64,000 nt of DNA from Himantopus leucocephalus (taxonomy: Eukaryota > Chordata > Aves > Charadriiformes > Recurvirostridae): assembly GCA_003993805.1 (NCBI GenBank), contig RSEF01000001.1:59856300-59920299 (forward strand), in the 5' to 3' direction. How positions within the stretch are numbered: the first letter of the stretch is position 1; each line of letters begins with the position of its first letter. A program made the position numbers and the translations under genes. Below are positions 13,201 through 25,632 of this stretch, piece by piece. The notes beneath the pieces are model-generated. The model had not been told where the DNA came from. It saw nothing but the letters and a program-made list of their open reading frames with translations, and searched no databases.

Positions 13201-16200
13201 GTCAGCCTACAGGCCTTTGTAAATACAGGAATAAAGGAGGGTTTCTTGATGGTCTACTGAAACTTCAATTCGCGTGCATACAAACAGTAGTAGTCTTGTG
13301 AATTTCATCAGTGTAAGAACTGTTTTGCCCATTTAACGTTAACAAACATACAGAAAACCAAAACAACAAAAGAAGAGGGTAAATGAGAAAAGTGGGTGAG
13401 ATGTGGTTTGTGCACAAGGAAATGTGGATGATATTTAGCAGACTGGTTTCTAAGCATATAATTTGAGCAAAAGAAAATATGCTTTGGCTGCTTTTTTTTA
13501 CTGCCCTTATAATGTGAAATGGTATAAAATCCCATCTGAAAGTCCAGAATTTTCTGCCTCTCCTTGATTGTTCAGGGTAGGAGCCCTAGTATAAAGTCTG
13601 ACATTGTGTAATGATATTTAAGAGGTGTATGTGGGGCGATATTACTTATACAAGGCAACAATTAGAGAAATGACAGTACCATTCTCTTGAGTTTCTTGTT
13701 TGATGTTCATGAGAAGGTTGGAAAATGGAAGCCCTGTTTTAAAATTTAACTTGTGACTGAATAATTGAACTTGCTGAGATGATACTGCAGTGTGTTGGCA
13801 TGTCATCAAAAGAGGGCAGAGTTAAGGTTGTTTGGAATTTTTATTATGTATTTAAGGGAAACCTAAACATAACAGGTTAAACTTAAATTCCACTCCGAGT
13901 CTTTTTAAAATGCCCAATTTTCTTATTTTATTTTTGATTTTTAGAGAACCTGTAGAGATGCCACTCTAAGTAGCAATAAGAAATTGTAGTCCCACGCTAA
14001 TATAGGAATTCCACATTAGTGTAGGTTCACTTTAATATTTCCTGGACCAAAGCATTCTCAGACAAGTTATTTCACTCCTAATTTTGTGTTTAATTAAATG
14101 TCAGGTTTTATTTTAAAATTAGTTTGGCTATTATTTTTTAACATATTAACACACCTGTGTATGGTACCTGAAGTATATTGAAGTTAACTCTTGAGTAAAT
14201 GCATGTGGTTTCTTACCATTCAACTAGATTTTTTGCAACTAGATGTCTGTATTAACGTATCGGTACCTCTGCCTGTTCATGAAGCTTTCTGACAAGGTAA
14301 AACGATTGACTGCAGCAACTGGAGTGTGACATGGGTTCTGTTTTCTCTGGCTCAGTGAAAGTGTTCCCTGAAGTTCTTTTGCCAAGTAGTTATGCCTATT
14401 CAAACCTATTTAAGTTGTTGAGTTTCCATATATCGAGTTCCAAGACTGAATGTTAGAGAATGCAGTGTTGTACAAGTGTAGCTCTTGGGTTCCAGATTAG
14501 AACCTCCCTAGGTTTTTGTTGAACTTCTAGGACTGGAGGTCAGAATTCACCTTTTGATGTAGGAATTTTGTAGGTGCACTAAACATAGAATTCTGTTCTA
14601 CTTAAAACATTGTTACTATGGAAATCAGAGTGTATGTATATTTGTTATATAAGTGAAATGCTAAGTTTGAATTTTTAAGTGTTACAAGTTCCTATAAATC
14701 CATGTAAGCTGAAGGCGTTGTATGTATGAAGTTGAGAGTAAGCAATATGGGGTTCCTTACGTATCTTTTGAATTTGTTGTAAACTTAATTTTTTTTATTT
14801 AGTAATACGTCTTGGTGAAGAAAAGCTTCAGTGTAGTGGGTAATTTTAAATTAATTGTAATGAAGTTGTTCTCCAGTCTTCACAAATTTGTTTTTGAGAG
14901 ACTTGTCTTTTGGGCATTTGAACTTCAAGCATTTTTTAATTTAGTCCTCTGAATCTGTAGAGTATTATAAAAAATTATAATGATCGATGTAGCTGTTTAC
15001 ATGTATGTAGCATGTGCTTTTTCTTGTGTTGCAAACCATGCTTTTCCTTTTGTCCCTGTATTAGCCAGACGGTCTTTTTCAGCATTTTTAAAGCTTGAAA
15101 TACTAACTGTGGTGCTGATGAGTGCATCAGACAACTACTGCTGGCATGATTAATCAGTCCTGAAATAACCAGCTACAGCTGGCAACAGACATGCACAGTT
15201 ATGTAAGTTTAGACATTTTCATAAAAGAAGTAGATGGAGGGCACGTTCTCCCACTTTTGGGGGGGGGGGGTGTCTTACTGTGTAGGGCTAATTTTGGATC
15301 ACAAAGACTGTTTTTTGGTAGAAGATTAGGAATAATTCAACATTTATTTCCTTCAGGCTCACCCCATGTGCTCTTGCAGTTATTTTGTGTTAAAATAGTT
15401 GTATTTGGATTTTGTAGAAGAGCGGTACATGGTGAAGTGAGGCAGATGTAGAGGAGCTCCCTCTAGAACTGATCCACGGTTGCCTTGACAAGAGCGCGAT
15501 TGGCATTAATGAACAGATACTAGAGAGGAACCTGTATTATATTTAGTTCTGCTTGCGTTAAAATTGTGTATTTGTTTGACAGCCCCTCTGTACCCCCATA
15601 GGTTCCCAAATCAGTTCTTTAGGAACAGACTACTCAGTATCATTAAAACAAGATTCCTCCAAAATTGCTGAAGAGATTCTAGACATGGCTCTTTTTTGAA
15701 AAACTTACACAATATACTGCACCATTTATAAAGAACTAGATGCTTGATTTCTGCAGGCACTGAAGTTCTGGAGTGTCCTTGGGTTTTTTGCTAGCTTCCC
15801 TATTTATAAAGTGAACTTCCTTTTTCTTCCCCCCGAGTAAAACTGTTTTATTGGGCAACTAATATTATAGAATATTTCAAAATAGGTGGTGCTGTAAAAA
15901 GGTATAGATCAGTTTCTTAAGCTTTTTTCTTTTTTAAAGACTGAAATGAGGCTGCTCTTGAAAAGTATTCCCTAATGCTTGTGATCTGGCTCTGTATCTG
16001 TGGCTGTTAATATGTGACATGGATTCTGAACTGCCTGGAGTCAGGAGGGATTTGAAGCATGCGATACAAATCCTGGAACGCAGACCCAGCGGGGCTGCCT
16101 CTCGCTGGGTTTTTTGGTTTATTTTAGTTTCCTCTTTACCAGTGGTGCTCTAAGTAGCTGCAATGTTGCAGCCGTGCATTAACCATTTCCTGCCCGTCAA

Positions 16201-16329
16201 ATAAACCATTCCTCTGGCCCCCCTCTGTCTGCGCAAGTTTGTTGCAGTGTGGCAAAGAGGGAGGTGCTTTGCTGTACAAATGTTTTATCCACTGCTGAGT
16301 TGTCACCGAGTGGCCAGTCTTCAGTGCAC
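7254..16329 (+). other. ATF7IP: ATF7IP intron 1, first part, no feature recognised
   Basis: After the CpG island the sequence becomes AT-rich and CpG-poor. It has short T or A runs, a T/A fold-back with an N at 10654, a C run with an N at 11183 and a G run at 15258-15270. Open frames are below about 140 codons and none resembles a known protein. No CR1 fragment was recognised here. Confidence 0.6.
10639..10740. repeat. T-run/A-run low-complexity tract with a gap
   Basis: A T run joins directly to an A run containing an N at 10654, followed by A/C-rich sequence to about 10740. It could be a decayed retroposon tail or an imperfectly closed assembly gap. Confidence 0.7.
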
Positions 16330-16475
16330 GTTGCAGCCATCTTAATCACGTTTTCAGTGCAGCTGAGACAGTGCAGTTTCAAAATGGCTGACGAAGGGCT
16401 CTTCGTTGCAGCAGTTTAGTTTGACTGTATGCAAATGAGCAGAGCTGTTGGCATCACATGCTCCAGACCTTAGAG
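16330..16475 (+). promoter_or_regulatory. Candidate alternative promoter and first exon A
   Basis: A short GC-richer patch contains an inverted YY1-like CAGCCATCTT at about 16333-16342 and AAAATGGCTGAC at 16381-16392. An exact octamer ATGCAAAT lies at 16429-16436, and a near-consensus splice donor GAG|GTAAGC follows at 16475/16476. The ATG at 16384 opens a short frame that closes at a TAG about ten codons later. The same order of motifs recurs near 24240-24357. This could be the first exon of an alternative ATF7IP transcript or of a long non-coding RNA, or chance. No transcript evidence is available. Confidence 0.3.
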
Positions 16476-19400
16476 GTAAGCACCAGCTCTGCTTTGCTGA
16501 GAAACAATCTCAAACTTTGTTTAGGCAAAATTAACTAGTTCTAAGCTGTATAAAATATCTTAAAATATTGTCCTTTTTTTGTCAACAGGAGGGTGTTTTT
16601 TTGGTGTGGGTTTTTTTTTGTTTGTTTGGTGTGTTTTGTGTGTTTTGTTTTGTTTTCCCTCCCCTCTCTCACGGAATTAACTTGTAGACCTCTATCCTTT
16701 CTCAGTTACAGGGTAGATTGGGTGGGACAAGAGAGGTCAAAGGTCATACCCATATGTCTTGCTAATCGAATTACTTCATTTTGGCTTACCTCCTTACCAG
16801 GCCAGAACAACTCTCACTTTATGCTGTCCTTTCTCAAAAGTTTGCCTCATGGTTTAACTAGAACATAAAATAAACTCTTTATAAACTTCATTAAATTTTT
16901 GTAACCAGGTGGTTGGATTTACACTTGGTTATCATATTTTCAACATGTAATTTTTTTCCAATGGTAGATAAGAACTACAAAACCTGCATAAATTGGAATA
17001 GCAATGATTATGTAAGTGTTAACTATTTTGCAGATAGCAGTTATTTGCTACTCAAGAATAACACTACTATAAATTCTGCAGAGCTACTACAAATGATAGA
17101 ATGAAAGTTTCAAGGTAAACTATTCTTTTATTTCTTTTGTATAACTTAATTGAAGTCTGAGTTTCAAAGTGTTAGTGGTTTCACATGGCCTGGTCTTTTC
17201 CTGTGCGTGTTATTGGTTGGTGGCTTAGCTGTCTGTCATGCTCAGCACTCACTACAAGGTAGTTGATAGGTGTCAGTGTCCAGGGGCGTGAAGATAGGAG
17301 AAAAGCAGTGCTCAGCTTGTTTCCATTGGGGAGAACAGAAAGGAAGGAGGAGAAAGATGACATCTTTCCTCACGACTCACTCATTTTCTGGTTTTGTGTC
17401 TGTCTCAAATACCTAGTTAAGGTCTTTATGGGATCTTAAGCTGGATATGAGTTAATATGAGAGTAATGAAATAGGGAGTTACTTAGAGTTCTCCAGAAAC
17501 GTATCAGGAGCAGCAGAAGAGCTGGATAACTCATCAGGATGTAGCATATAGTATTTTCCTGGCTGAAGTTGAACTTAGTGCTAAGGATGGGAAAGCCAGT
17601 ACTAAACACCTAAAAGTTTAGTCCTTCCTCAATATTTTTGCAAAAAAAATGGTGCTTTCTAGCATACTTTGTTACAGAGTACGTGGTGGTTAAATTAGTT
17701 TTTAAATATCTGTTCCCATAAATGATCTTCTGCAGTTAAAAACAAGACACTGTTTATAACGAAACAAAGTATTCTGGGCAGATAGTGCACATCAGGTTCT
17801 CAGGGGATGTGGTTTCTCCTTGCTTACCATGTGCATTTGATATTAAGAAATAAAAAAAAAAAATCAGTAAAATACAGGATTTTAAGCCCACGTTGATTGC
17901 TGACTTCAGCTAACTGTAAATTTGTAAGTAATTGGACATAGGATTTTCCTGCTTATAGAATAACAGATCAGTGACAGGAATAATGCAAATGTGTCATCAC
18001 AAGTGATGAAATGCAAGTAGGTAGGTAGGTTTATTACTTGTTTTATTGCTGTTGGAATTTTGTTTAGCGGATGTGATTTAAGGCAGAGTTTAGCTCATAG
18101 TGCCTTTTATTGATTGGGTAACATAGTTAAGATTCTGAGAATGTTTGGGCACTTTAAAACATCTGAAAACTCAAGACAACAAATCCTACTTAAATGCATT
18201 TATCTTGATAAAATCTGAAGTTTTGCCATGCATTCACCTCATCTAATGAATGTGGGTTAATAATGTTGTGAGAATTCCTTTTCCCCATCCCCAAAATAAT
18301 AATCTGTCTAGTTTTCTGCAAGATACCCTGAGTCAAGTCATCCTGACCCCAGTCTTATAAATGATTACTGAGGTTTGTGTTTGTGTGGTTTTTAGTCGGT
18401 TATTGTTGTTGATTAATTCCAGACGGTAGTAACTCATATTGTTCAAAGCAAGCAGAAACAATTCGTTCTGTATAATGAGATCACCGAACTAGCACTTTGT
18501 ACTCATTGAAGCAGACGAAATTTTATGCCTAAAACATACTTTACCATACACATCCTGTGGTGGTTTTGTTGTGTTGGGTTTTTTTTTGTCTGGGGGTTTT
18601 ATGGTTCTTTTTTTTTTATTTATTAAAGGAGCATATGAAAATGTTATAAAGCAGTAAGCATATAAAAATTACCAAGTGCTATTGGTTCTGTTGGTTTTGG
18701 GTTTTATGCCAACCCCCTCTTTAATGGGAACATGAAAAGGAAAAGCATTTTTTTTCACATTCACTGTAAGGAATGGTTCTTCACAGGTGTTACATTTGAG
18801 TAAAATACTGTATGTTCACACCATGTCTTTCATACAGTCGGTTTTGTGTCTTTTCTGTTGCCCATGTTTTTTTCTGTGAGCTGAGAAAGCTTACTCCCTG
18901 TTTTACAGAAAAGGCAAGAAGAGATTGTCAGAGTTCAGAGGAAAGCTCTTGTCTCAGGGTCTTCCCTTCCCTTTGGTTTTGGTTTACTTTGATTTCTAAC
19001 AGGCCATTTTTAAAACAGTATCGTTCTTGGAAGTGCTGTACAAAATAACTGGCCCAGCAGGGAGCTGTAGCGTTTTGTTGTAGTGAGCTGGGTGGGTGGT
19101 GTGCTTTGGATTTTTTGGGGTTGGTTTTCTTTGCTGAAGTGGGTGTTGGAATGCATAAAGTATGGTAGGTTTTGAAACCTGTGTTGCATGTGGAACACAT
19201 CCCTGTTTCCAGAAGTCCAAGTACGCTGTAATGCTTGCTGTACAGAAGTACTGGTAGCTGACAGCATAATCTCTTCTCTGTTCCCTCCCATGGTGTTAAT
19301 AGTTTGTTTGTTAGTAGTTAAAAAGAAAATGAAAAACACCAATTTGCGTGCATGGGAACAAGGCACTTAAGTGGATGCTAAAAAAAAAAAAAACCCACCT

Positions 19401-20486
19401 GACTTTTATTAAATATATAAATTAGATGTTCATAATTTGAATTAGAAATAGTTGTGTATAACGTATAACTTCAACTGAATTGTTTGCTATACGTTTTTAA
19501 TGCAAGATGCATTGTCAGACTGCTCAATGTTCTTGTGTCTGCATTTTCTGCACTTCTGAGACATGCTGTATTCTAGAACAACTAGTTTTGTACCGCTTAC
19601 AGATAAACTTGAAGGATAGGTTTTCAGAAGTAAATACATTGTTAATAGGGTAGCAGTCTCAAATACATGTGACTTTCAAAGAGAAATACCCAACAACAGT
19701 TTACTCTGAAGGAGTGTATAGATTCACTTTTATTTTTCAATTCATTTTTTTTGCAAATGGTGTATTTGATTCTACTTTATTTTCATTTGTGCTCCAACTA
19801 TTTGGATAGTTTTTCATTATTAAATCGTACTTGCTTGGAACCATTCTAACATGGCTTGATTAGTTTTATGTTCCTCTTAAAACTCAGAATTGTCTCAATT
19901 TGCACAGCTGCATCTTCTATTTTGGTAGATATTTTGGGAACAAACAATTTCAGGCAGGATTCGAAACAAACTGGAATGGACTGCTGAATTAATGCAGTAC
20001 TGTTTAATGCATGCAAATCACTTTCAAACAGCTGAGTTTACTTCTTTAGGTACTAGAAAGAAATGGTTACCAAGCATTTACAACTGTTTTGAATCTTAAA
20101 TATTCGACCACATTATAACTATTACTAAACTGTTAAATTGGACCTTTATTTATAGCTGTAAATTTCACTGTTTTTCTCAAGAATGTAGTGTCTTCAAAGG
20201 AATTGTGAGTAAGGCAAATGTTATTTTTTTTCCTGCGTCTTGATTTGCAGGTTAAGATCTGTCAGCTTTTCAGTGTTTCTTTAGTAAATGACAGAATTCT
20301 TCATGTAAATTTAAGTGAGCAAAATGTGTTTATTCTAAAGTTGATAAGGAGTCAAACTGAGCATTTTCCCTTTCTAAAAGACAGGGAGTGCTGCGTTAGA
20401 GACTGTTACTGCCTGGAAGTCACCCATTTTAGACACTTTCTCACGCTTTTTCTACAGTAGAAAAGTGGATACAACCAGTGTCAGCA

Positions 20487-20519
20487 CCCCCCCCNCCCCC
20501 CCCCCCCCCCCCCCCCGCC
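20487..20519. repeat. Poly-C run with a single N
   Basis: A near-uninterrupted C run interrupted by one N at 20495 and ended by a G. The true length is unknown. Confidence 0.85.
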
Positions 20520-21956
20520 CTTCCCTGCTCCTTCTGATGGTATAGTATTTTGCTTGTAAAATACCTTGAAATAAACCACACTGGTTAAGATAATGGGTTG
20601 ATAGACAGTTCTCTCGTTTTCTGTGCCTTTCAAAGACCGATGTGAGAAGAACTTGGGAACTACCAAACTTCTGTCTGCTTTACATGAATAACTTGTTCTT
20701 TTTCATGCTTTGGAGAAAAGAAAAAGTGGGAGGGGAAGGGGGTGTTTTGGACTCTGTGTGTTGCCTACAGAAGGCCCAGGACTTTTCATTTTCTTTCACT
20801 TTGCGGTGGGATTTTTTTATTTTCCATTTTTCTTCCCTTTTGTTTTGATTTTTTAGATGAAGTTCCTACAGATAGTGCTCATCGTGGCTTTTTTTTTTCT
20901 TTTTTAGACAAACTGTCAGTATGCTTTTATATCTAAAATTGTGTCTGAATTGGGCAAATCATTCTGTGGCGGACTTTTTTGTACCTTTCTATCCCGAGAC
21001 AAATCAACGAAATTTTAAAACTTGAGGATGTTTTCTTTTGATATGTACCAATTGAAACCGTACAGCTAAGAGTAATTACTTCGAACGCAAATGGCTTTAC
21101 TACTTTTGACTGTAACATCTGCTCTTTATGGTGGCTTATGAGGAGAGAGTAGAAAATTGTGTGTTGGAGGGAGAGTCCTGTTACTGGCTTTAAAAAGGCA
21201 AAGTCAGAAAAGCTCTCTGGTGTTTCCACTGAGTGCGTGCTAAACATGGGGAAGGCAGGCGGACATTTTGACCTTTTTCTGTAGTGGCAATCACTAGAGA
21301 CTATGACGGATTATGCTGCTGTTTGCTCTCCCAGGTTAGACTCTCGCATTAAAAACAACAAAACAAACCCCAACCCTCTAACAACCTTTAAAAGAAAAAA
21401 AAAAAAGCCCGCACCCACATATCACGCTTTGGAAGTGGCTAAAGCGGTCCCTGTGGTGGTTGTCGGGGTGGGCTGGTCGCCTCCCGGCCTGTCAGGCAGC
21501 CGTTGGTGCCGTTGGTTGGGGGCTCAGCGAGCCCCCCGCCCCCTCTGTAACCCAGCGGCCGCGTTTCTGACTGCTGAACAACTTGCTCCTCCTCTCCGTA
21601 AAAANCAAAAAAAAAAAAAAAAAGAAAAAAAAAAAACACCGTCGCGTTTAAAAACGAGCTTTATCATAGCTAGTGGTGCGAGAGGCAGGATGGCGCAGAG
21701 GGGGCGGCGCAGCCGATGGGGGTGTGGGTGACTCTGGCGGAACGTTCTGGAAGCGGGGTGGTGCCTCCCCCAGACGGCAGATGGGAGAGCTCGCCCTCGG
21801 GGCTGCCGGCAAGCTCCGGCCTGGATTTCCCTGAGCGGACTGGAGCCGAGAATACAAAATGCTCTAAGTAAAGGCTCTTATTTTGCAGTGTCTGTTTTAC
21901 TGTGTTGCGAATCGTACTATTATTCTGGTATTTGTGTGGGAGGCTGTAGAGCTGGG

Positions 21957-21980
21957 CGGGGGGGGGGGGGGGGGGGNGGG
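21957..21980. repeat. Poly-G run with a single N
   Basis: A G run with one N at 21977. It is one of several gaps in this window that sit in G or C homopolymers. Confidence 0.85.
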
Positions 21981-23559
21981 CAGCTGTGTGTGGGAAACAC
22001 AAGGGGTTTTTTGGTTTGCTTTTTTTAAAGCAGCATTGGTGCCCTTTATTTGTAAGCTCAGAGGCTGTTCGTCTGATGATTCATTCTGCAAATGACAACA
22101 GCATCACTGAAAGATGTATTCCGCACAGCGCTTAAATGTGCTAACGTACACAAATCTGTCTGAAAGTAAGATAAATCAAAGGATACACGTGACATAAAAG
22201 ACGAACAATACCAGATCACTTGTATAGTTAATGGCTGTCAGTTTAATGTGACGGGCATTATGGAAAAAATACTATTTTTCCCTTACACATCATGTTAGAC
22301 TTTTGGATACAACAGCTGAGGATGAATTGTAACAACCAATGAAGAGTAATTTGCATTACTAAATACTTTCAGACACACAATCGGTATCTTTTTGACATTA
22401 GAGATGAGCAAATTGTGTTACGCTCAAATAACCTAGAACCAGCCATGGAGCAAATTACCCTTACAGTGGAAAAGGGGAAATATAAAGTAATTTGCCTATA
22501 TATAGCCTTGACACTGTTGGCATTCTAAAAAGGAACTAGAAGAGGCCCCTGGCGCAAAGGAGGCTCTTCTGGTCCTGAGGGGCTCTGCCTTTGCCCTGCT
22601 GGGATTGACAGGCATCGCTGTCTCCATCACTTTCCTTTTCCACTAAATGGTGCCAGGCTGCAACTATAGCAGTGTTGCTAGATGTGTAGCTAGCCAAACG
22701 TTACTGTGGGTTTAACTTTATTTTATATAGGGTTTCACAAATGCATGTTTATAGTCTGTATAACAAATAACATGTTTATTTGCATTGAGTTGTTTTGTGC
22801 TCTAAGACTTTCTTAGAAGGCAGCAAATGAGGGTAAAAAGGTATTGGTGAATGATTCATCCTTTATGTACGCACACTTAATAGTAATAGTAAGCAAAGCC
22901 TAGCTTCCCCCCACCCCCACCCCCCCCAAAAAACTATAGTGACTTTTAGAATAAGCATTTGTAAAATGTAATTCAATTATTAATTTAATTGGGCTTTGAC
23001 TGGAAGGAAAAGGTAAGAATTAAGAAGTTAACTATTTGAAGTCAGACTGAGGCTGAAATCTAAGCTTCTGCCTCTACCTGTCACTGTACCTTTTAGGTAC
23101 TTGAAAAGATAAAGTCCTCAGCGCTGGATGGGGGATATTTTTCTTCATCTGCCTAATGAAGAAAAATTAAATGTGAAGTATAAACAGCAAATTAATGGCC
23201 ACACTTGTTACCTGTCAGCATTAGGTTAAAAATGGAACTGTCCTACTTGGAGCTGATATTTATTGGTAGGCTGTGAAATATTGGAAATATCAGTTTACAA
23301 AAAGCTGGTTGCTGAGCATTGAGCATACCCATTTTTCTGGTATTATTTCAATTACTACAGAGCGCTCAGCAGAATGGTTGTGAGCAGTGCGGCGTGTAGC
23401 ATTCTACAAGGAACAGGCTTCAAGGCGGAATTTCTTGTGCAGAGACTATTGTCAATTTTCATTTATATAAACAGTGAGAGCAGCACTTGACTTCTGACAT
23501 GGATCTGGATTATTAGTAAGCAAATAGGGAGACGACATATTCTAGAACCCGTAGTAGTC

Positions 23560-23700
23560 TCTCGGGGGCGGGGGGAGGCGTGGCTCAGCAATATCCTGCT
23601 GCAATTTAGTCCCGAAATGAGGCCCCTTTATGTAAATTTTCACTGGCGCCAGCTAGCTGGAACTGCAGTCTGGCTCCGCGCCGGCAGCAGCTAACATGTG
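23560..23700. promoter_or_regulatory. GC-richer patch with GC box, possible enhancer or promoter
   Basis: Within AT-rich intron, this patch holds a GC box (GGGGGCGGGG near 23564-23573), a GCTCAGCA stretch resembling a Maf half site, and a short CpG cluster (CGCGCCGGCAGC near 23677). It lies about 600 bases upstream of candidate first exon B and could belong to the same regulatory region. The evidence is weak and based on motifs only. Confidence 0.25.
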
Positions 23701-24229
23701 TCATGGATTTCTCCTGTGCACGGATTGCAGGAGCACTCCGGTTTCTGGACTGAAAGAGCTGCACCGTGAAAAGATTTACAAAGAAACCTAGGTGTAATTA
23801 GATTGCTAGTAAGTGAAAACACTGAAGAAATTTCAGCTTTCTTCTTTCCTTCTTTTTTTTTTTTTCTAGTGTGCTGTCTTGCGCTGTGCTGTAATAAATT
23901 TATGCTTGTTGGTACTACCGTGTGGTATGTGGGAGGTACTTCACTGCACATAGTTGCTGCAGTGCTAATAGTTGGCAGCACAGAAGGCAGTACAAAGAGC
24001 CCGACTGGAGGCACTCACAGTTGCAACGGTTCCCTTGGAGGCTGTGGCACGCTCAGTGAGCTGCAGGGGCACTCCTGACACATTCGGCCACTTGTGTGGA
24101 GAAGTGGGAGTTCCAGCAGGCTTTTAACAAGCAGATGTAGGCTACTAGCCGAGAGGTACAACAGTATAGCTCAGGCTGGCTGGAAAAAAAAAAAAAAATA
24201 GTACTCCTGCTGCTATGTAAACAAAACGA

Positions 24230-24357
24230 GATCTCAGTATCAAGATGGCCGACCTGGAAGTCTACTTGTAGCTCGTGATACTTATGCAAATGAGCTACCT
24301 GTCGGTGGCTTACGCAGAGGAGGAAGCTCATTTTGCACGTGCCACCCTTCTCGCCAG
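24230..24357 (+). promoter_or_regulatory. Candidate alternative promoter and first exon B
   Basis: A YY1-type CAAGATGGCCGACC lies at 24241-24254, an exact octamer ATGCAAAT at 24284-24291, and a consensus splice donor CAG|GTAAGAG at 24357/24358. The ATG at 24245 opens an eight-codon frame closed by TAG. YY1 sites of this form often sit just downstream of transcription starts, and the octamer binds POU factors. The arrangement matches candidate A at 16330-16475, with similar motif spacing. It would suit a first exon of about 110 bases that splices to the ATF7IP coding exon. Chance cannot be excluded without transcripts. Confidence 0.35.
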
Positions 24358-25570
24358 GTAAGAGGAGCAACTCGTTTTCTGCGTTAATGTTTTAGAGGCC
24401 TTTGAAGCTATTTTTCCACTTAGGTGCCCATCCCCCGCTTTGGCATAATGCCAGGAATTAAATTTAAATAGACGAGGCGTTTTCTGGGAAGCCCGGAAGT
24501 CATCTGTTCTTGCTGTAATTATTTTTGGGTTGCTGTTGTTACGTGGAACTAGCAATTAATGTATAATGTTTGCTTAAGTAAAAAAATACTAGAAATTTGA
24601 GTATTCAGTTTTAAAGTATGTAATTTTTGCTGCACATGTTACTGTTTTTCTGGGGTTCAAACCTCTACTGTTTTGCTCCTGTGTTATTATTGTCACTACA
24701 GTGACACCAATTGATGTACACAGAAGCTAAGCACTACTGTGAGCTTACGCCTGAAAAGGGTGCAGAATTAAGAAAGTGGAATCCACCAGTGGTGGTTTTT
24801 TGGCTTCATGGTATTATGAAGAAACTTAATTATCCTGGTCATAGTTTGAATTCTCTTCTTTTTGAGATGGCAAAGCTGTTGAAAGTATTGGACACTGAAC
24901 TATTGTCCATGTATCATTTAGTATAAATGCACATTCTCAAGTGCATTTATGAAAATTTTAAAAAGGTCTATTTGTAAATAGGGAAAGAGATCAGGATATG
25001 ATATTTATCTGATCTCCCCCCTCGGAAGACGATAAGCTTGCCTTAGAGCAGCAAATTTTAAGAAAATGACGGTATTGCTAATTAAATAATATACTGTATT
25101 GTGGTTATGTAGGGCATGGAATGGCTGCATGGGGCAGATGTGCTAGTTCTGCACAGATATATTTGTTTCTATTTTACAAGTCAAAAAAGTTGCGACAGGG
25201 TGCGAGACTGGAGAGGGGAGATGGTAAAAGAAAATGGCTGGATCTGGGAAGTGTCTGAGCTAGAGAAAAGACTTAATTGGAGATGCATGAACAGGCCAAG
25301 GAAAACATGGTCGCTTAAAGGTAGATGACAGCTCAAGACAGGGATGTGGAACAGGCAGTAGATGGTCCTCGTCCAGTTGAAGGAAAAATAAGATTAACTG
25401 AAGAACCTAAAACTAAAAAGGTAGGAGGGCAAAGTAGGCAAGTAGACTATTTGAACTTAAAATGGTAGTGATAGGAACTAAAAGTGTTGGAGCCATTCTG
25501 AAATGGACTGTGAACTAAGGCCAATAGAGAAGATGAAAATATTCTAGGAAAGAGAACTATAACTGGTTGA

Positions 25571-25632
25571 TATTGGGGGCGGGGGGGGGGGGCATTTAAT
25601 GNGGGGGGGGGGGGGGGGGGGGGCATTTAATG
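25571..25632. repeat. Poly-G with duplicated 9-mer around an N
   Basis: Two G runs are each followed by GCATTTAATG. The 9-mer CATTTAATG is at 25593-25601 and again at 25624-25632, with an N at 25602 between them. This looks like two overlapping contig ends joined without merging, though a real duplication is possible. Confidence 0.75.

Larger units (their letters stand above)
16476..23559 (+). other. ATF7IP: ATF7IP intron 1, second part
   Basis: Mostly AT-rich and intron-like, with T-rich runs around 16590-16660, GTAG repeats near 18018-18033 and gapped homopolymers at 20487-20519, 21601-21636 and 21957-21980. A moderately GC-rich patch at 21420-21830 has CpGs but no clear promoter arrangement. 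I recognise no gene or named repeat. Confidence 0.55.

Noticed and set aside
21420..21830. GC-richer patch as another CpG island promoter
   Set aside because: It is short, broken by A-rich and gapped tracts, and has no convincing arrangement of promoter sites or donor.
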